Source: Paenibacillus luteus
GTDB taxonomy: Bacteria > Bacillota > Bacilli > Paenibacillales > Paenibacillaceae
Assembly: GCF_006542765.1 (NCBI RefSeq)
Contig: NZ_SKCD01000030.1
Span: 1 to 59,206, forward strand
Length of the DNA: 59,206 nt
Direction: 5' to 3'
Shown in pieces: positions 51,943 through 59,206 of this stretch. Positions within the stretch are counted from its first letter, which is position 1. Each line of letters opens with the position of its first letter. The translations under genes were made by a program, and so were the position numbers. The notes beneath the pieces were generated by a model, which was not told the DNA's origin, made no database searches, and saw only the letters and a list, made by a program, of their open reading frames with translations.

Positions 51943-53646
51943 GTGATACGAGCTTTTCAGCAGCATAGTCTGCGGGCTACAAGGCTTTTGGATGGATTAT
52001 GGGATTTCATCACCGATTCTGATAATAAAGGCATGGAAGAGGGTTGGGCCTCATCATTTCCGGAAGGGTCCAGGAAGCATGTTGTTCCATCCTGTTGGAA
52101 TAATGAATTGGGGACTTATGATTATATTGGCGCAGTTTGGTACCGTACTTATTTTGATAACTTGCAGGAAGCGAATATTCGCTTGGTGTTTGAAGGCATC
52201 CTTCATCATGCGGATGTGTACGTGGACGGCCAGCATATCGGCTATCATTTTGGCGGCTTTACGTCGTTCTCTGTCGTTCTGCCCCATCTGGCTCAAGGCA
52301 AGCATGAGCTCGTGATTCGCGTAGATAACACGGTTGACTGGCAAACCTTGCCGACGGATATTGCGGACTGGCATTCCTATGGGGGGATTATTCGTTCTAT
52401 TGAGCTGCAGGAGCTGCCGGATGTGTACATCGATTCCATGAAAATCGATTATCAGCTAAAGGATGCTGCCGCAGATATTCAACTGCAGGTTCAGCTTCGA
52501 TCACTTAGCAAGGAAGCTTGCCAGGTGGAGGTTCAAGCTTCCACAGAGGGACTTTCTCTTTCGTCGCAGGTTGATGTTGCTGCTGGAGATGCAGCTACGC
52601 TGACGCTTCAAGGGAAGCTGGAGAACGTTCGCAGGTGGGAGGTAGGTGAGCCCGCGCTTTATACGTTCACCGTTCAGGCGGGGGAGGACGATCTTATCGA
52701 TCGGACGGGCTTCCGCACGGTTGAAGTGCAGGGTAGCGACATACTGCTGAATGGGAAGAAGGTCTATCTTCAAGGGGTGAATCGGCATGAGGAGCATCCG
52801 GAGTGGGGATTTGCGTTCCCGCCGAAGCTGATGCTGAAGGATCTTGATATTTTGACCGACATGGGCTGCAATATCGTGCGAGGCTCGCATTACCCGCAGA
52901 GCCAGTTCTGGATCGACTTGCTCGATGAGCATGGCATGCTGCTCTGGAGCGAGATACCGATGTGGGGCTGTTTTATGAGCAGGGAGACGCTCGCCAGCCC
53001 GATATTTATCGAACGTGGCATCCATATGCTGGAGGAGATGATCACCCGTGACTATCATCACCCATCGATTATTTTCTGGGGCGCCCACAATGAGATCGAT
53101 ACGCGGATGGAGGAAGCGCTGGAGCTGACGAAAGCCTTCGTCGGCAAAATCCGCAGCATGGACAGCAGCAGGCTCGTCACCTATGCAACTATGCATCCGG
53201 AGGAGGATATCGTGCTGTCCTACTTCGATGTAATCGGCATTAATAAATATTATGGCTGGTACGAGGGCAGCGTCGATGGCTTCAGCACGATGCTGAAGAA
53301 TTATTATACGAATGCGGAGAAGCAAGGCGCTGGCGGCAAGCCTGTCATCATGAGCGAGTTCGGCGCGGCGGGGATCTTCGGCGATGCCGGCTGGGAGCCG
53401 CGCTTGTTCAGCGAAGACTACCAGGCGGATGTGGTGACGCGTGCGTTGAAAATATTCCGCGACGATCCGCGCATTGTCGGCACGCTCATTTGGCACTTCG
53501 CTGATATTCGCGTTGATGTGCGAAGCGACAGGCCTTACTTCCGCGATCGCGCGCGGAGCTTTAATAACAAGGGTTTGCTGAGCGAGTATCGCAAGCCGAA
53601 GCTGGCTTATCGATTGGTGAAGGAGATTTATCGGTCGGAGCGGTGA
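51943..53646 (+). CDS. GH2 glycosidase, beta-glucuronidase-like
   Basis: About 567 residues, cytoplasmic (no signal peptide). Standard GH2 order: N-terminal jelly roll (YDYIGAVWYRT, RVDNTVDWQTLP), Ig-like domain, TIM barrel. Catalytic residues are Glu384 in GAHNEID (acid/base) and Glu472 in MSEFGAAG (nucleophile). Length and the GVNRHEEHPEWGF and NKYYGWY segments favour a beta-glucuronidase over a large beta-galactosidase, though the sugar is not proven. The start is GTG 51943 with AAGGGG upstream; TTG 51934 is too close to that site. The divergent AraC gene is the likely regulator. A terminator follows at 53725. Confidence 0.88.
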   Translation: MIRAFQQHSLRATRLLDGLWDFITDSDNKGMEEGWASSFPEGSRKHVVPSCWNNELGTYDYIGAVWYRTYFDNLQEANIRLVFEGILHHADVYVDGQHIGYHFGGFTSFSVVLPHLAQGKHELVIRVDNTVDWQTLPTDIADWHSYGGIIRSIELQELPDVYIDSMKIDYQLKDAAADIQLQVQLRSLSKEACQVEVQASTEGLSLSSQVDVAAGDAATLTLQGKLENVRRWEVGEPALYTFTVQAGEDDLIDRTGFRTVEVQGSDILLNGKKVYLQGVNRHEEHPEWGFAFPPKLMLKDLDILTDMGCNIVRGSHYPQSQFWIDLLDEHGMLLWSEIPMWGCFMSRETLASPIFIERGIHMLEEMITRDYHHPSIIFWGAHNEIDTRMEEALELTKAFVGKIRSMDSSRLVTYATMHPEEDIVLSYFDVIGINKYYGWYEGSVDGFSTMLKNYYTNAEKQGAGGKPVIMSEFGAAGIFGDAGWEPRLFSEDYQADVVTRALKIFRDDPRIVGTLIWHFADIRVDVRSDRPYFRDRARSFNNKGLLSEYRKPKLAYRLVKEIYRSER

Positions 53647-53724
53647 GGGGATGGGAGTACGAGCTTAGGAGCGTAAGAGCATAAGAGATTAAGGGAATAG
53701 GGATAAGAAGGTAGGGACGGTAGG

Positions 53725-53752
53725 GACTCATTCTAGGGGATGAGTCTTTTTT
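53725..53752 (+). terminator. Intrinsic terminator of GH2 gene
   Basis: GACTCAT at 53725-53731 pairs with ATGAGTC at 53740-53746, then six T residues. Confidence 0.8.
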
Positions 53753-53852
53753 CTGTGCTGAACTGTTTTCATATCTCCGCCTCTACTCTAGCACCATTTA
53801 CAAGCTTCTAGCATTTGATATAGAGAAGTTTAAGAGGAATGAGGTGTTCGAT

Positions 53853-54113
53853 ATGGCTTGTGTAAAAGCTGTTCGTCAGCCTGATTTAGTGTTAATCACT
53901 TGGTCAAGAAATCCCCTTGTCCCCGGCTCCGCACGCAGAATAATTTCTGTACGTGTGATTGGCAGCGCTGAGCCCTGCAAAGCAACATTAGTGCCCAATG
54001 GTTTGCTCAGCGCAGCTTTGGCCTGCTTGCTAGACGATTTCAAAATCGTGTACAAGAAAAAAACGTCCAATGTAAGCGGCTATTTGTTGCTTCAGCGGTT
54101 TCGGAATCGTTAA
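53853..54113 (+). CDS. Hypothetical protein
   Basis: An 86-residue basic protein starting at ATG 53853 with GAGGTG 7 nt upstream (an in-frame GTG at 53844 overlaps that site). It starts MACVKAVRQPDLVLITWSRN and ends in a basic patch. There are no predicted membrane helices and no recognised domain. It is bounded by terminators on both sides, so it is a single-gene transcription unit. Confidence 0.55.
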   Translation: MACVKAVRQPDLVLITWSRNPLVPGSARRIISVRVIGSAEPCKATLVPNGLLSAALACLLDDFKIVYKKKTSNVSGYLLLQRFRNR

Positions 54114-54118
54114 GGGAG

Positions 54119-54145
54119 GAGCAGCTGGGGCTGCTTCTTTTTTTT
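54119..54145 (+). terminator. Intrinsic terminator
   Basis: GAGCAGC at 54119-54125 pairs with GCTGCTT at 54130-54136 (one G-U pair), followed by a long T tract. Confidence 0.8.
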
Positions 54146-54282
54146 GTGGGTAAGGGGGTTATGAGAAAACTATTTAAGCAGGACCCAGTACCTAGTTTGT
54201 CGAAAGATACCATATATATGTTTAATATTCTCATATTGCTCTCTACTAAATAATAGATCTACTAACATAAGAAGGTGACTAG

Positions 54283-56148
54283 GTGATTGTATACAGTAGC
54301 TCTGTTGAAGAATTTAAAAAAGCGGTTGATGATAATCAAATCGCTATTAACATTGAATTGGCATTCATTGAGAAATTAGGTAAACGTCCTTCCCCTTCGG
54401 AATGGCGATCATGGAACAATTCTATGCAATTTATGGAGCGCATCATACGCAATTCAAATGTTGCGGACGATTGCGGGGTTATGATTGAATATAACATTCC
54501 AAGTACAAGTAAAAGAGTAGACTTTATTATCGCAGGTAAGGATGAGATGCAGCATAAAAATTTTATCATTGTTGAACTAAAGCAATGGGAGGAAGCATGG
54601 TCTACAGATAAAGAGGATATCGTTAAAACCTCTATAAATGGTGGAATTAGAGAAACAACCCATCCTTCTTATCAAGCCTGGTCATATAGACAGTTTATAC
54701 TGGATATGAATTCTGCTGTATACGACAAAGAAGTGACCGCACATTCCGTGGCATTTTTGCATAACTATCGTGAGAAGACACCGGAACCATTAAAGGCTGA
54801 ACAGTATGAAAAGACCATACTGGAAGCTCCGTTGTTTTTACAACACGAAACAAAAAAGCTGCAACAATTTATTTTTAAATATGTGGGTAGAGGAGATGGA
54901 GTTCAACTTCTTTATGATATTGAAGCTGGAAGGATAACACCTTCTAAAATATTAATTGATCATATAAATGCATTATTTGAAGGTAATTCTGAGTTTGTTT
55001 TATTGGACGAACAAAAAATTGCTTATGAAACAATTGTATCTTTAGCAAAGAAGCAAGATAAGAAGCGAACCATCATAATAAATGGTGGACCAGGTACCGG
55101 GAAGTCAGTTATATCTATGAATTCCCTTGGAGGCTTATTACGTAATAACTTGAATACCAAATTTGTAGCACCTAATTCATCATTTAGAAATGTAATGGTT
55201 GAAATGCTTACAAAGCAGAGTTCAAGGTCAAAGATGCGAACCAAAAGCTTGTTTATGGGCTCAGGTAGTTTTGTGGAAACGGAAGAAAATCAATTCGATG
55301 TATTAATTGTAGATGAAGCACACCGCTTAAAGGGAAAAGGAAGTTATATGTATAGAGGAGTAAATCAAGTTGAGGATATCATAAAAAGCGCTAGAACGAG
55401 TGTTTTTTTTATCGATGACAATCAAAGAATTCGACCAGATGATATCGGTACGAATGAAGAGATCAAACGAATTGCTATGAAAGAGAATAGTGAGATCCAT
55501 GAATATACTTTGCAAGCACAGTTTAGATGTGCAGGTGCAGAAGGTTATTTAAACTGGATTGATGATTTGCTGAAAATTCGAGATACGGGTAATTTTAATG
55601 GGTGGGATCAAGAATCTTTTGATTTTCGATTGGTAGACTCTCCTCATCGGTTGTATGATCTCATTAAAGATAAACAAATGAAAGGTCATAAAGCAAGGAT
55701 ATTGGCAGGCTATGCATGGGACTGGACTGCGCCTAAGCAGGGAAATACAAACGGACAAATATCGGATGTTAAATTGGACGAGTATGATTTTAGATTGCCA
55801 TGGAATGGTTATGCAATCCGAGAGTCATGGGCAATTCATCCCGATGGTATTAATCAGGTAGGTTGTGTCCATACAACACAAGGACTTGAATTTGATTACG
55901 TTGGAGTTATTATTGGTTACGACTTAAAGTACAATGTTGAGTCTGGAGAATTAAGCTCTAATTATACAGACTATAAAGATAAAACTGGAAAGAAAGGTCT
56001 TAAAAACAATCCAGAAAAACTTAATGCTCTTGTCAAAAATATTTATAAGGTACTTATGTCTCGCGGAATGAAAGGATGTTACATATTCTGCAGGGATGAA
56101 TCACTTCAAAGATACTTTATGGATAAGTTTACTCAGACATTAATTTAA
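54283..56148 (+). CDS. PD-(D/E)xK-like nuclease fused to DUF2075 ATPase/helicase
   Basis: A 621-residue cytoplasmic protein. The N-terminal ~200 residues look like a restriction-type nuclease: Asp80 in KRVDFIIAG and Glu98-x-Lys100 in IVELKQW fit a PD-(D/E)xK core. The C-terminal ~370 residues are a DUF2075-type P-loop NTPase with SF1-helicase character: Walker A GGPGTGKS (268-275), Walker B LIVDEAH (about 341-347), QAQFRCAG, and a C-terminal TTQGLEFDYVGV resembling helicase motif V. GTG start with AAGGTGA upstream. It is first of a three-gene operon with a MazG-like and a PLD-helicase gene. The nuclease call is from motif spacing only. More AT-rich than its neighbours. Confidence 0.85.
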   Translation: MIVYSSSVEEFKKAVDDNQIAINIELAFIEKLGKRPSPSEWRSWNNSMQFMERIIRNSNVADDCGVMIEYNIPSTSKRVDFIIAGKDEMQHKNFIIVELKQWEEAWSTDKEDIVKTSINGGIRETTHPSYQAWSYRQFILDMNSAVYDKEVTAHSVAFLHNYREKTPEPLKAEQYEKTILEAPLFLQHETKKLQQFIFKYVGRGDGVQLLYDIEAGRITPSKILIDHINALFEGNSEFVLLDEQKIAYETIVSLAKKQDKKRTIIINGGPGTGKSVISMNSLGGLLRNNLNTKFVAPNSSFRNVMVEMLTKQSSRSKMRTKSLFMGSGSFVETEENQFDVLIVDEAHRLKGKGSYMYRGVNQVEDIIKSARTSVFFIDDNQRIRPDDIGTNEEIKRIAMKENSEIHEYTLQAQFRCAGAEGYLNWIDDLLKIRDTGNFNGWDQESFDFRLVDSPHRLYDLIKDKQMKGHKARILAGYAWDWTAPKQGNTNGQISDVKLDEYDFRLPWNGYAIRESWAIHPDGINQVGCVHTTQGLEFDYVGVIIGYDLKYNVESGELSSNYTDYKDKTGKKGLKNNPEKLNALVKNIYKVLMSRGMKGCYIFCRDESLQRYFMDKFTQTLI

Positions 56149-56170
56149 GAATAATAATGGGAGGCAAGCC

Positions 56171-56497
56171 ATGCCAATCTATAATAAATTAGTGCGTGAT
56201 CGTATACCGGAAATTATACAGAAGCAAGGTTTATCTTATGATACAAGAATATTAGATTCTAATGAGTATCTTTCGGAGCTAAGCAAAAAACTTCGGGAAG
56301 AGACATATGAGTTCTTTGCAGCAAATAACAGCGCTGAAGCGGTAGAGGAGCTAGCAGATATAATGGAGCTCCTTCATGCACTTGCAGAAGCTCACGGCGT
56401 GACGGTAGAAGAGCTGGAGCGAATACGCGCAGAGAAAGCAGACAAGCGAGGCGGTTTTAAAGAGCGAGTCTTTCTGATCGAGGTGGAGGATGCCTGA
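56171..56497 (+). CDS. MazG-like nucleoside triphosphate pyrophosphohydrolase
   Basis: A 108-residue all-helical protein of the MazG/PRA-PH superfamily (start MPIYNKLVRDRIPEIIQ, typical of this small class). The metal-binding motifs appear as LREETYEF and VEELADIMELL, giving the E-x2-E and E-x2-D sets. It would hydrolyse a (d)NTP or modified nucleotide to the monophosphate. GGGAGG lies before the ATG, 22 nt after the previous stop. The 3' end overlaps the next gene by 8 nt, so translation is coupled. MazG relatives also occur in antiviral and stress systems. Confidence 0.88.
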   Translation: MPIYNKLVRDRIPEIIQKQGLSYDTRILDSNEYLSELSKKLREETYEFFAANNSAEAVEELADIMELLHALAEAHGVTVEELERIRAEKADKRGGFKERVFLIEVEDA

Positions 56498-58928
56498 CGT
56501 AAAGCTCATTACGGAAAATTTGGCGGATGAGCTGATTCCGAGTATTGGAAAAGCATCTGGCATTTATATTTTGACTTCATTTGTAATGGATTCTGGTGTA
56601 AGGCTCTTGTCGCCGTATCTGCGGGAGGCAATGGATCGGGGAGCAGAGGTCAAGTTGCTGGCGGGTGACTATTTATTCGTCTCGCAGCCGGAAGCCCTGA
56701 AATCATTGTTGAACATTCACCCGGATATTGAAGCGAGATTATGGAGGAGCCAAGGGGCTTCCTTTCATCCAAAAGCATACCTATTTGATTATGGTGACGG
56801 ACAAGGACAGTTCATTGTGGGCTCGTCCAATTTGTCGTTGTCTGCTTTTCGTATGGGCGTGGAATGGAACCTTGCTGTAAACGCCAAGGCCGAGCCCTTC
56901 ACGTTCCGACGGGCGCTGGACAACTTTATGAAAAACTTCTATCACGAGTTTACTCAGCCTTTAAACGAAACTACGATAGCTTATTATGAAACTGCCTATA
57001 AGGCTTATCATCAAAAATATCCAGAGCTCGTTCAAGTGATAACGGAAATGGAAGAGTCGGAGCTCATGCTCCCCCATAAGGAGAGTAAGCAGGAGGATGT
57101 TGGGGCTAATGGGGATTCAATCGTCATATCTCCAAGACCAGCCCAGCAAGGGGCGCTGGAAGCTCTTGATAACACCTATGCCGAGGGATATGAAAAAGCG
57201 ATGGTTGTCATGGCTACAGGACTCGGGAAAACGTACCTGGCTGGCTTTTTTGCCAAAGAAAGATTTAAGCGGGTTCTGTTTGTTGCCCACCGAGAAGAAA
57301 TACTTAACCAAGCTAAACATTCATTTCTGCATATTATGCCGGACAAAACGGCTGGATTATATAATGGTTCAGACAAGGAAACCGAAACGGATTTCATATT
57401 TGCCTCTATTTATACGTTAAGTACCAAGATGCATCGCGAGCGCTTTGAACAAGCGGCTTTTGATCTCATTGTAATCGATGAATTTCATCATGCGGCGGCA
57501 AAATCGTACCAGACGGTGCTTTCTTATTTTCAGCCCAAGTTCCTTCTTGGCATAACCGCAACGCCTGATCGTATGGATGGGAAGGACGTTTATGCTATTT
57601 GTGATGGGAACGTCGCCTATCAGTTGCATTTTATCGAGGCTATACAAAAAGGCTGGCTTTCGCCATTCCGCTACTACGGTATATTTGATGCTACGGACTA
57701 TTCTCAGCTTACTTGGCTCGGAACAAAGTATGATGAAGAAGAGCTCCTTGCCGTTCAGCTTCGAGAGGATATGGCTATCCAAATTTACAAAGCTTGGCAG
57801 CGACATAAGCAGACACGAACGATTGCATTTTGCTCGTCGATTATGCAGGCTAATTTTTTATCGGATTACTTTATGAGACAGGGCGTGGCAAGTCTGAGCT
57901 TGCACTCTGGCACTCGTTCTATGAGCAGGCAGGAAGCGATACGCAGGCTGGATCATGGTGAACTCCACGTGATTTTTACGGTAGATCTGTTTAACGAAGG
58001 TGTAGATATTCCCTCTGTGGATACACTCCTTTTTGTCAGGCCTACTCAATCGCTTACGGTATTTACGCAGCAGGTAGGAAGAGGATTAAGGCTGCATGCG
58101 AACAAGCAGTATTGCGCAATCATCGATCTGATTGGAAACTATCGCAATGCGGATATTAAGCTGAGTTTGTTTGATTCGAGGGAAATAGAAGCTGCTGTTG
58201 GAAAAAGAGGAAACGTGGTTCCTATCCCTCCAGCAGGGAGTGTGATGGAACTAGAAACTGGCGTAGTTGACATGCTGGATGAGCTGTCTCGTAAGAAGCA
58301 GCCCCGCAAGGACAAGCTGCGCAGCGATTATTTTGAAGTGAAGGAAGAAGTGGGTCACAGACCGCATTATCTGGAGCTGCACTTATTAGGGAAAGCAAGT
58401 AGCAAGGAATATCGCCAAGAATTCGGTTCTTATTTCGGTTTTCTTTACTGTTGCAAGGAACTGGATGTGTATGAGGAGTCTGTCTATGTGCGGTATGAAC
58501 GTTGGTTCAAGGAAGTAGAAACAACGGGAATGACCAAGAGCTATAAAATGGTGCTGCTGCTCGCCATGTTGGAGCGAGGTGCAAAAGACTGGTTTAAGTC
58601 CATGACAGCACGTGAGGCTGCTCCTTTTTTTCATCATTATTTGACCGAAAAGGAATATCGGAGAAAGATCGACTTTTCCGATAAAGACAAGCAGGGGCTA
58701 CAGGAATTTAATGAGGAAAAGGTTGCTTCGATCATCGCAGATATGCCTATGACAAAATGGAGTGGAAGCTCAAAGGGACTGATTACCTTTAACAATGGGG
58801 TGTTTGAGCCGCAGCTGGAGCTTGAACCTGAGCATGTTGATTTGTTATTTGCTTGGACTAAGGAGATTTGTGAGTATCGGCTTCATGGGTATTTTGAGAG
58901 GAAGGCTATGATGAATGGGAGATCGTGA
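56490..58928 (+). CDS. PLD-like phosphodiesterase / SF2 helicase / DUF3427 protein
   Basis: An 812-residue cytoplasmic protein. About 1-180 form a PLD-type phosphodiesterase domain with one HxK motif: His93 and Lys95 in FHPKAYLFD, then GSSNLS. About 210-560 form an SF2 DEAD/DEAH helicase: Walker A ATGLGKT (242-248), DEFHH (330-334), ITATPDRMDG, and motif VI QQVGRGLRLH. About 600-812 match DUF3427, usual at the C-terminus of such helicases. With one HKD half-site it probably dimerises to cleave nucleic acid. It is coupled to the MazG-like gene by an 8-nt overlap. Confidence 0.88.
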   Translation: MPDVKLITENLADELIPSIGKASGIYILTSFVMDSGVRLLSPYLREAMDRGAEVKLLAGDYLFVSQPEALKSLLNIHPDIEARLWRSQGASFHPKAYLFDYGDGQGQFIVGSSNLSLSAFRMGVEWNLAVNAKAEPFTFRRALDNFMKNFYHEFTQPLNETTIAYYETAYKAYHQKYPELVQVITEMEESELMLPHKESKQEDVGANGDSIVISPRPAQQGALEALDNTYAEGYEKAMVVMATGLGKTYLAGFFAKERFKRVLFVAHREEILNQAKHSFLHIMPDKTAGLYNGSDKETETDFIFASIYTLSTKMHRERFEQAAFDLIVIDEFHHAAAKSYQTVLSYFQPKFLLGITATPDRMDGKDVYAICDGNVAYQLHFIEAIQKGWLSPFRYYGIFDATDYSQLTWLGTKYDEEELLAVQLREDMAIQIYKAWQRHKQTRTIAFCSSIMQANFLSDYFMRQGVASLSLHSGTRSMSRQEAIRRLDHGELHVIFTVDLFNEGVDIPSVDTLLFVRPTQSLTVFTQQVGRGLRLHANKQYCAIIDLIGNYRNADIKLSLFDSREIEAAVGKRGNVVPIPPAGSVMELETGVVDMLDELSRKKQPRKDKLRSDYFEVKEEVGHRPHYLELHLLGKASSKEYRQEFGSYFGFLYCCKELDVYEESVYVRYERWFKEVETTGMTKSYKMVLLLAMLERGAKDWFKSMTAREAAPFFHHYLTEKEYRRKIDFSDKDKQGLQEFNEEKVASIIADMPMTKWSGSSKGLITFNNGVFEPQLELEPEHVDLLFAWTKEICEYRLHGYFERKAMMNGRS

Positions 58929-58940
58929 TTTATTGAGGGG

Positions 58941-59123
58941 ATGATAAACAAACAAGATGAAGAATCTCGAATCTATGAGAATCTATTAATATTGAGAAGA
59001 AGCTCAATAGATCTCCCAATCCTGAGGACTTTTTCTGAACAAGTTTGGATTGGAATTATTGAAAGGAACTACATCGTTGCTCTTAAGCCCCCTAATTGGA
59101 TTGGAGTCATCAATGTGCAATAA
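58941..59123 (+). CDS. Possible small protein of unknown function
   Basis: A 60-codon open frame from ATG 58941 (MINKQDEESRIYENLLILRR), starting 13 nt after the helicase stop. The GAGGGG before it is too close to be an ideal ribosome site. It has no recognised domain. It may be a fourth operon member or a chance frame. Confidence 0.35.
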   Translation: MINKQDEESRIYENLLILRRSSIDLPILRTFSEQVWIGIIERNYIVALKPPNWIGVINVQ

Positions 59124-59154
59124 GGTACACTATTGATGAGGGGGAATGAAGCGT

Positions 59155-59206
59155 ATGAAAAGCAATATTCTTTATGATGAGCAGCGTATTAAGGTAGCTC
59201 AGGAGG
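59155..59206 (+). CDS. Partial gene at right edge
   Basis: An ATG at 59155 with GAGGGGGA about 8 nt upstream opens a frame (MKSNILYDEQRIKVAQE) that continues past the window edge. Only 17 codons are visible, too few to name the product. Confidence 0.5.
   Translation, partial: MKSNILYDEQRIKVAQE

Noticed and set aside
52501..53496. A 331-codon minus-strand frame inside the GH2 gene
   Set aside because: The plus-strand GH2 frame has intact catalytic motifs and normal composition; the antisense product resembles no protein.

Overview
The window looks like a chromosomal segment of a Paenibacillus-like member of the Bacillales. The signs are strong GGAGG-type ribosome binding sites with frequent TTG and GTG starts, a YesM/YesN-type two-component system beside a sugar ABC transporter, four large secreted proteins ending in triple S-layer-homology (SLH) domains, and remnants of IS110, IS66 and IS3 elements. 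No rRNA, tRNA or CRISPR array was recognised.

Layout. (1) 0.2-14.8 kb is a carbohydrate-capture locus: IS66 remnant, solute-binding lipoprotein, two permeases, YesM-like kinase, YesN-like AraC-type regulator, a second solute-binding lipoprotein, then a 1431-residue secreted glycoside hydrolase (LamG, catalytic barrel, three CBM-like modules, cohesin-like module, type I dockerin), and a small cohesin-like/SLH protein. A 27-nt motif with 23 matches, and a second box 44-45 nt upstream of it, precede both the first lipoprotein gene and the hydrolase gene, which suggests one regulon. The last two genes look like a minimal cellulosome-like pair: a dockerin-bearing enzyme and a cell-wall cohesin anchor. 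(2) 14.8-20.8 kb is an accessory patch: broken IS110 transposases, a complete IS3-family element inserted in a frameshifted HEPN-like gene, small orphan genes, a GNAT gene, a perfect 25-nt repeat pair and a dispersed CTAAC-type repeat. (3) 20.8-27.3 kb is one giant SLH protein with BspA-type leucine-rich repeats and fifteen 240-bp tandem modules of two mosaic types.

(4) 27.3-34.4 kb holds an IS110 fragment, an MFS efflux gene with one in-frame stop, a YgjP-type metallopeptidase, a DUF1801 protein, a histidine-kinase remnant, and a divergent LysR regulator / APC permease pair with a perfect palindrome placed as expected for LysR activation. (5) 34.6-41.6 kb is a second giant SLH protein with a propeller-like N-terminus and fourteen 228-bp repeats. 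(6) 41.8-54.1 kb holds a macro-domain protein, two GNAT proteins, an SLH-anchored GH18 chitinase, a DEAD-box RNA helicase, a glycerophosphodiester phosphodiesterase, and a divergent AraC regulator / GH2 glycosidase pair.

(7) 54.3-58.9 kb is a tight three-gene operon: a PD-(D/E)xK-like nuclease plus DUF2075 ATPase, a MazG-like pyrophosphohydrolase, and a PLD-type phosphodiesterase / SF2 helicase / DUF3427 protein. It looks like a nucleic-acid-processing or antiphage system. The best candidates for under-described biology are the cohesin/dockerin/SLH pair with its sensor-transporter locus and this operon. All assignments come from reading the sequence; no database search was run.
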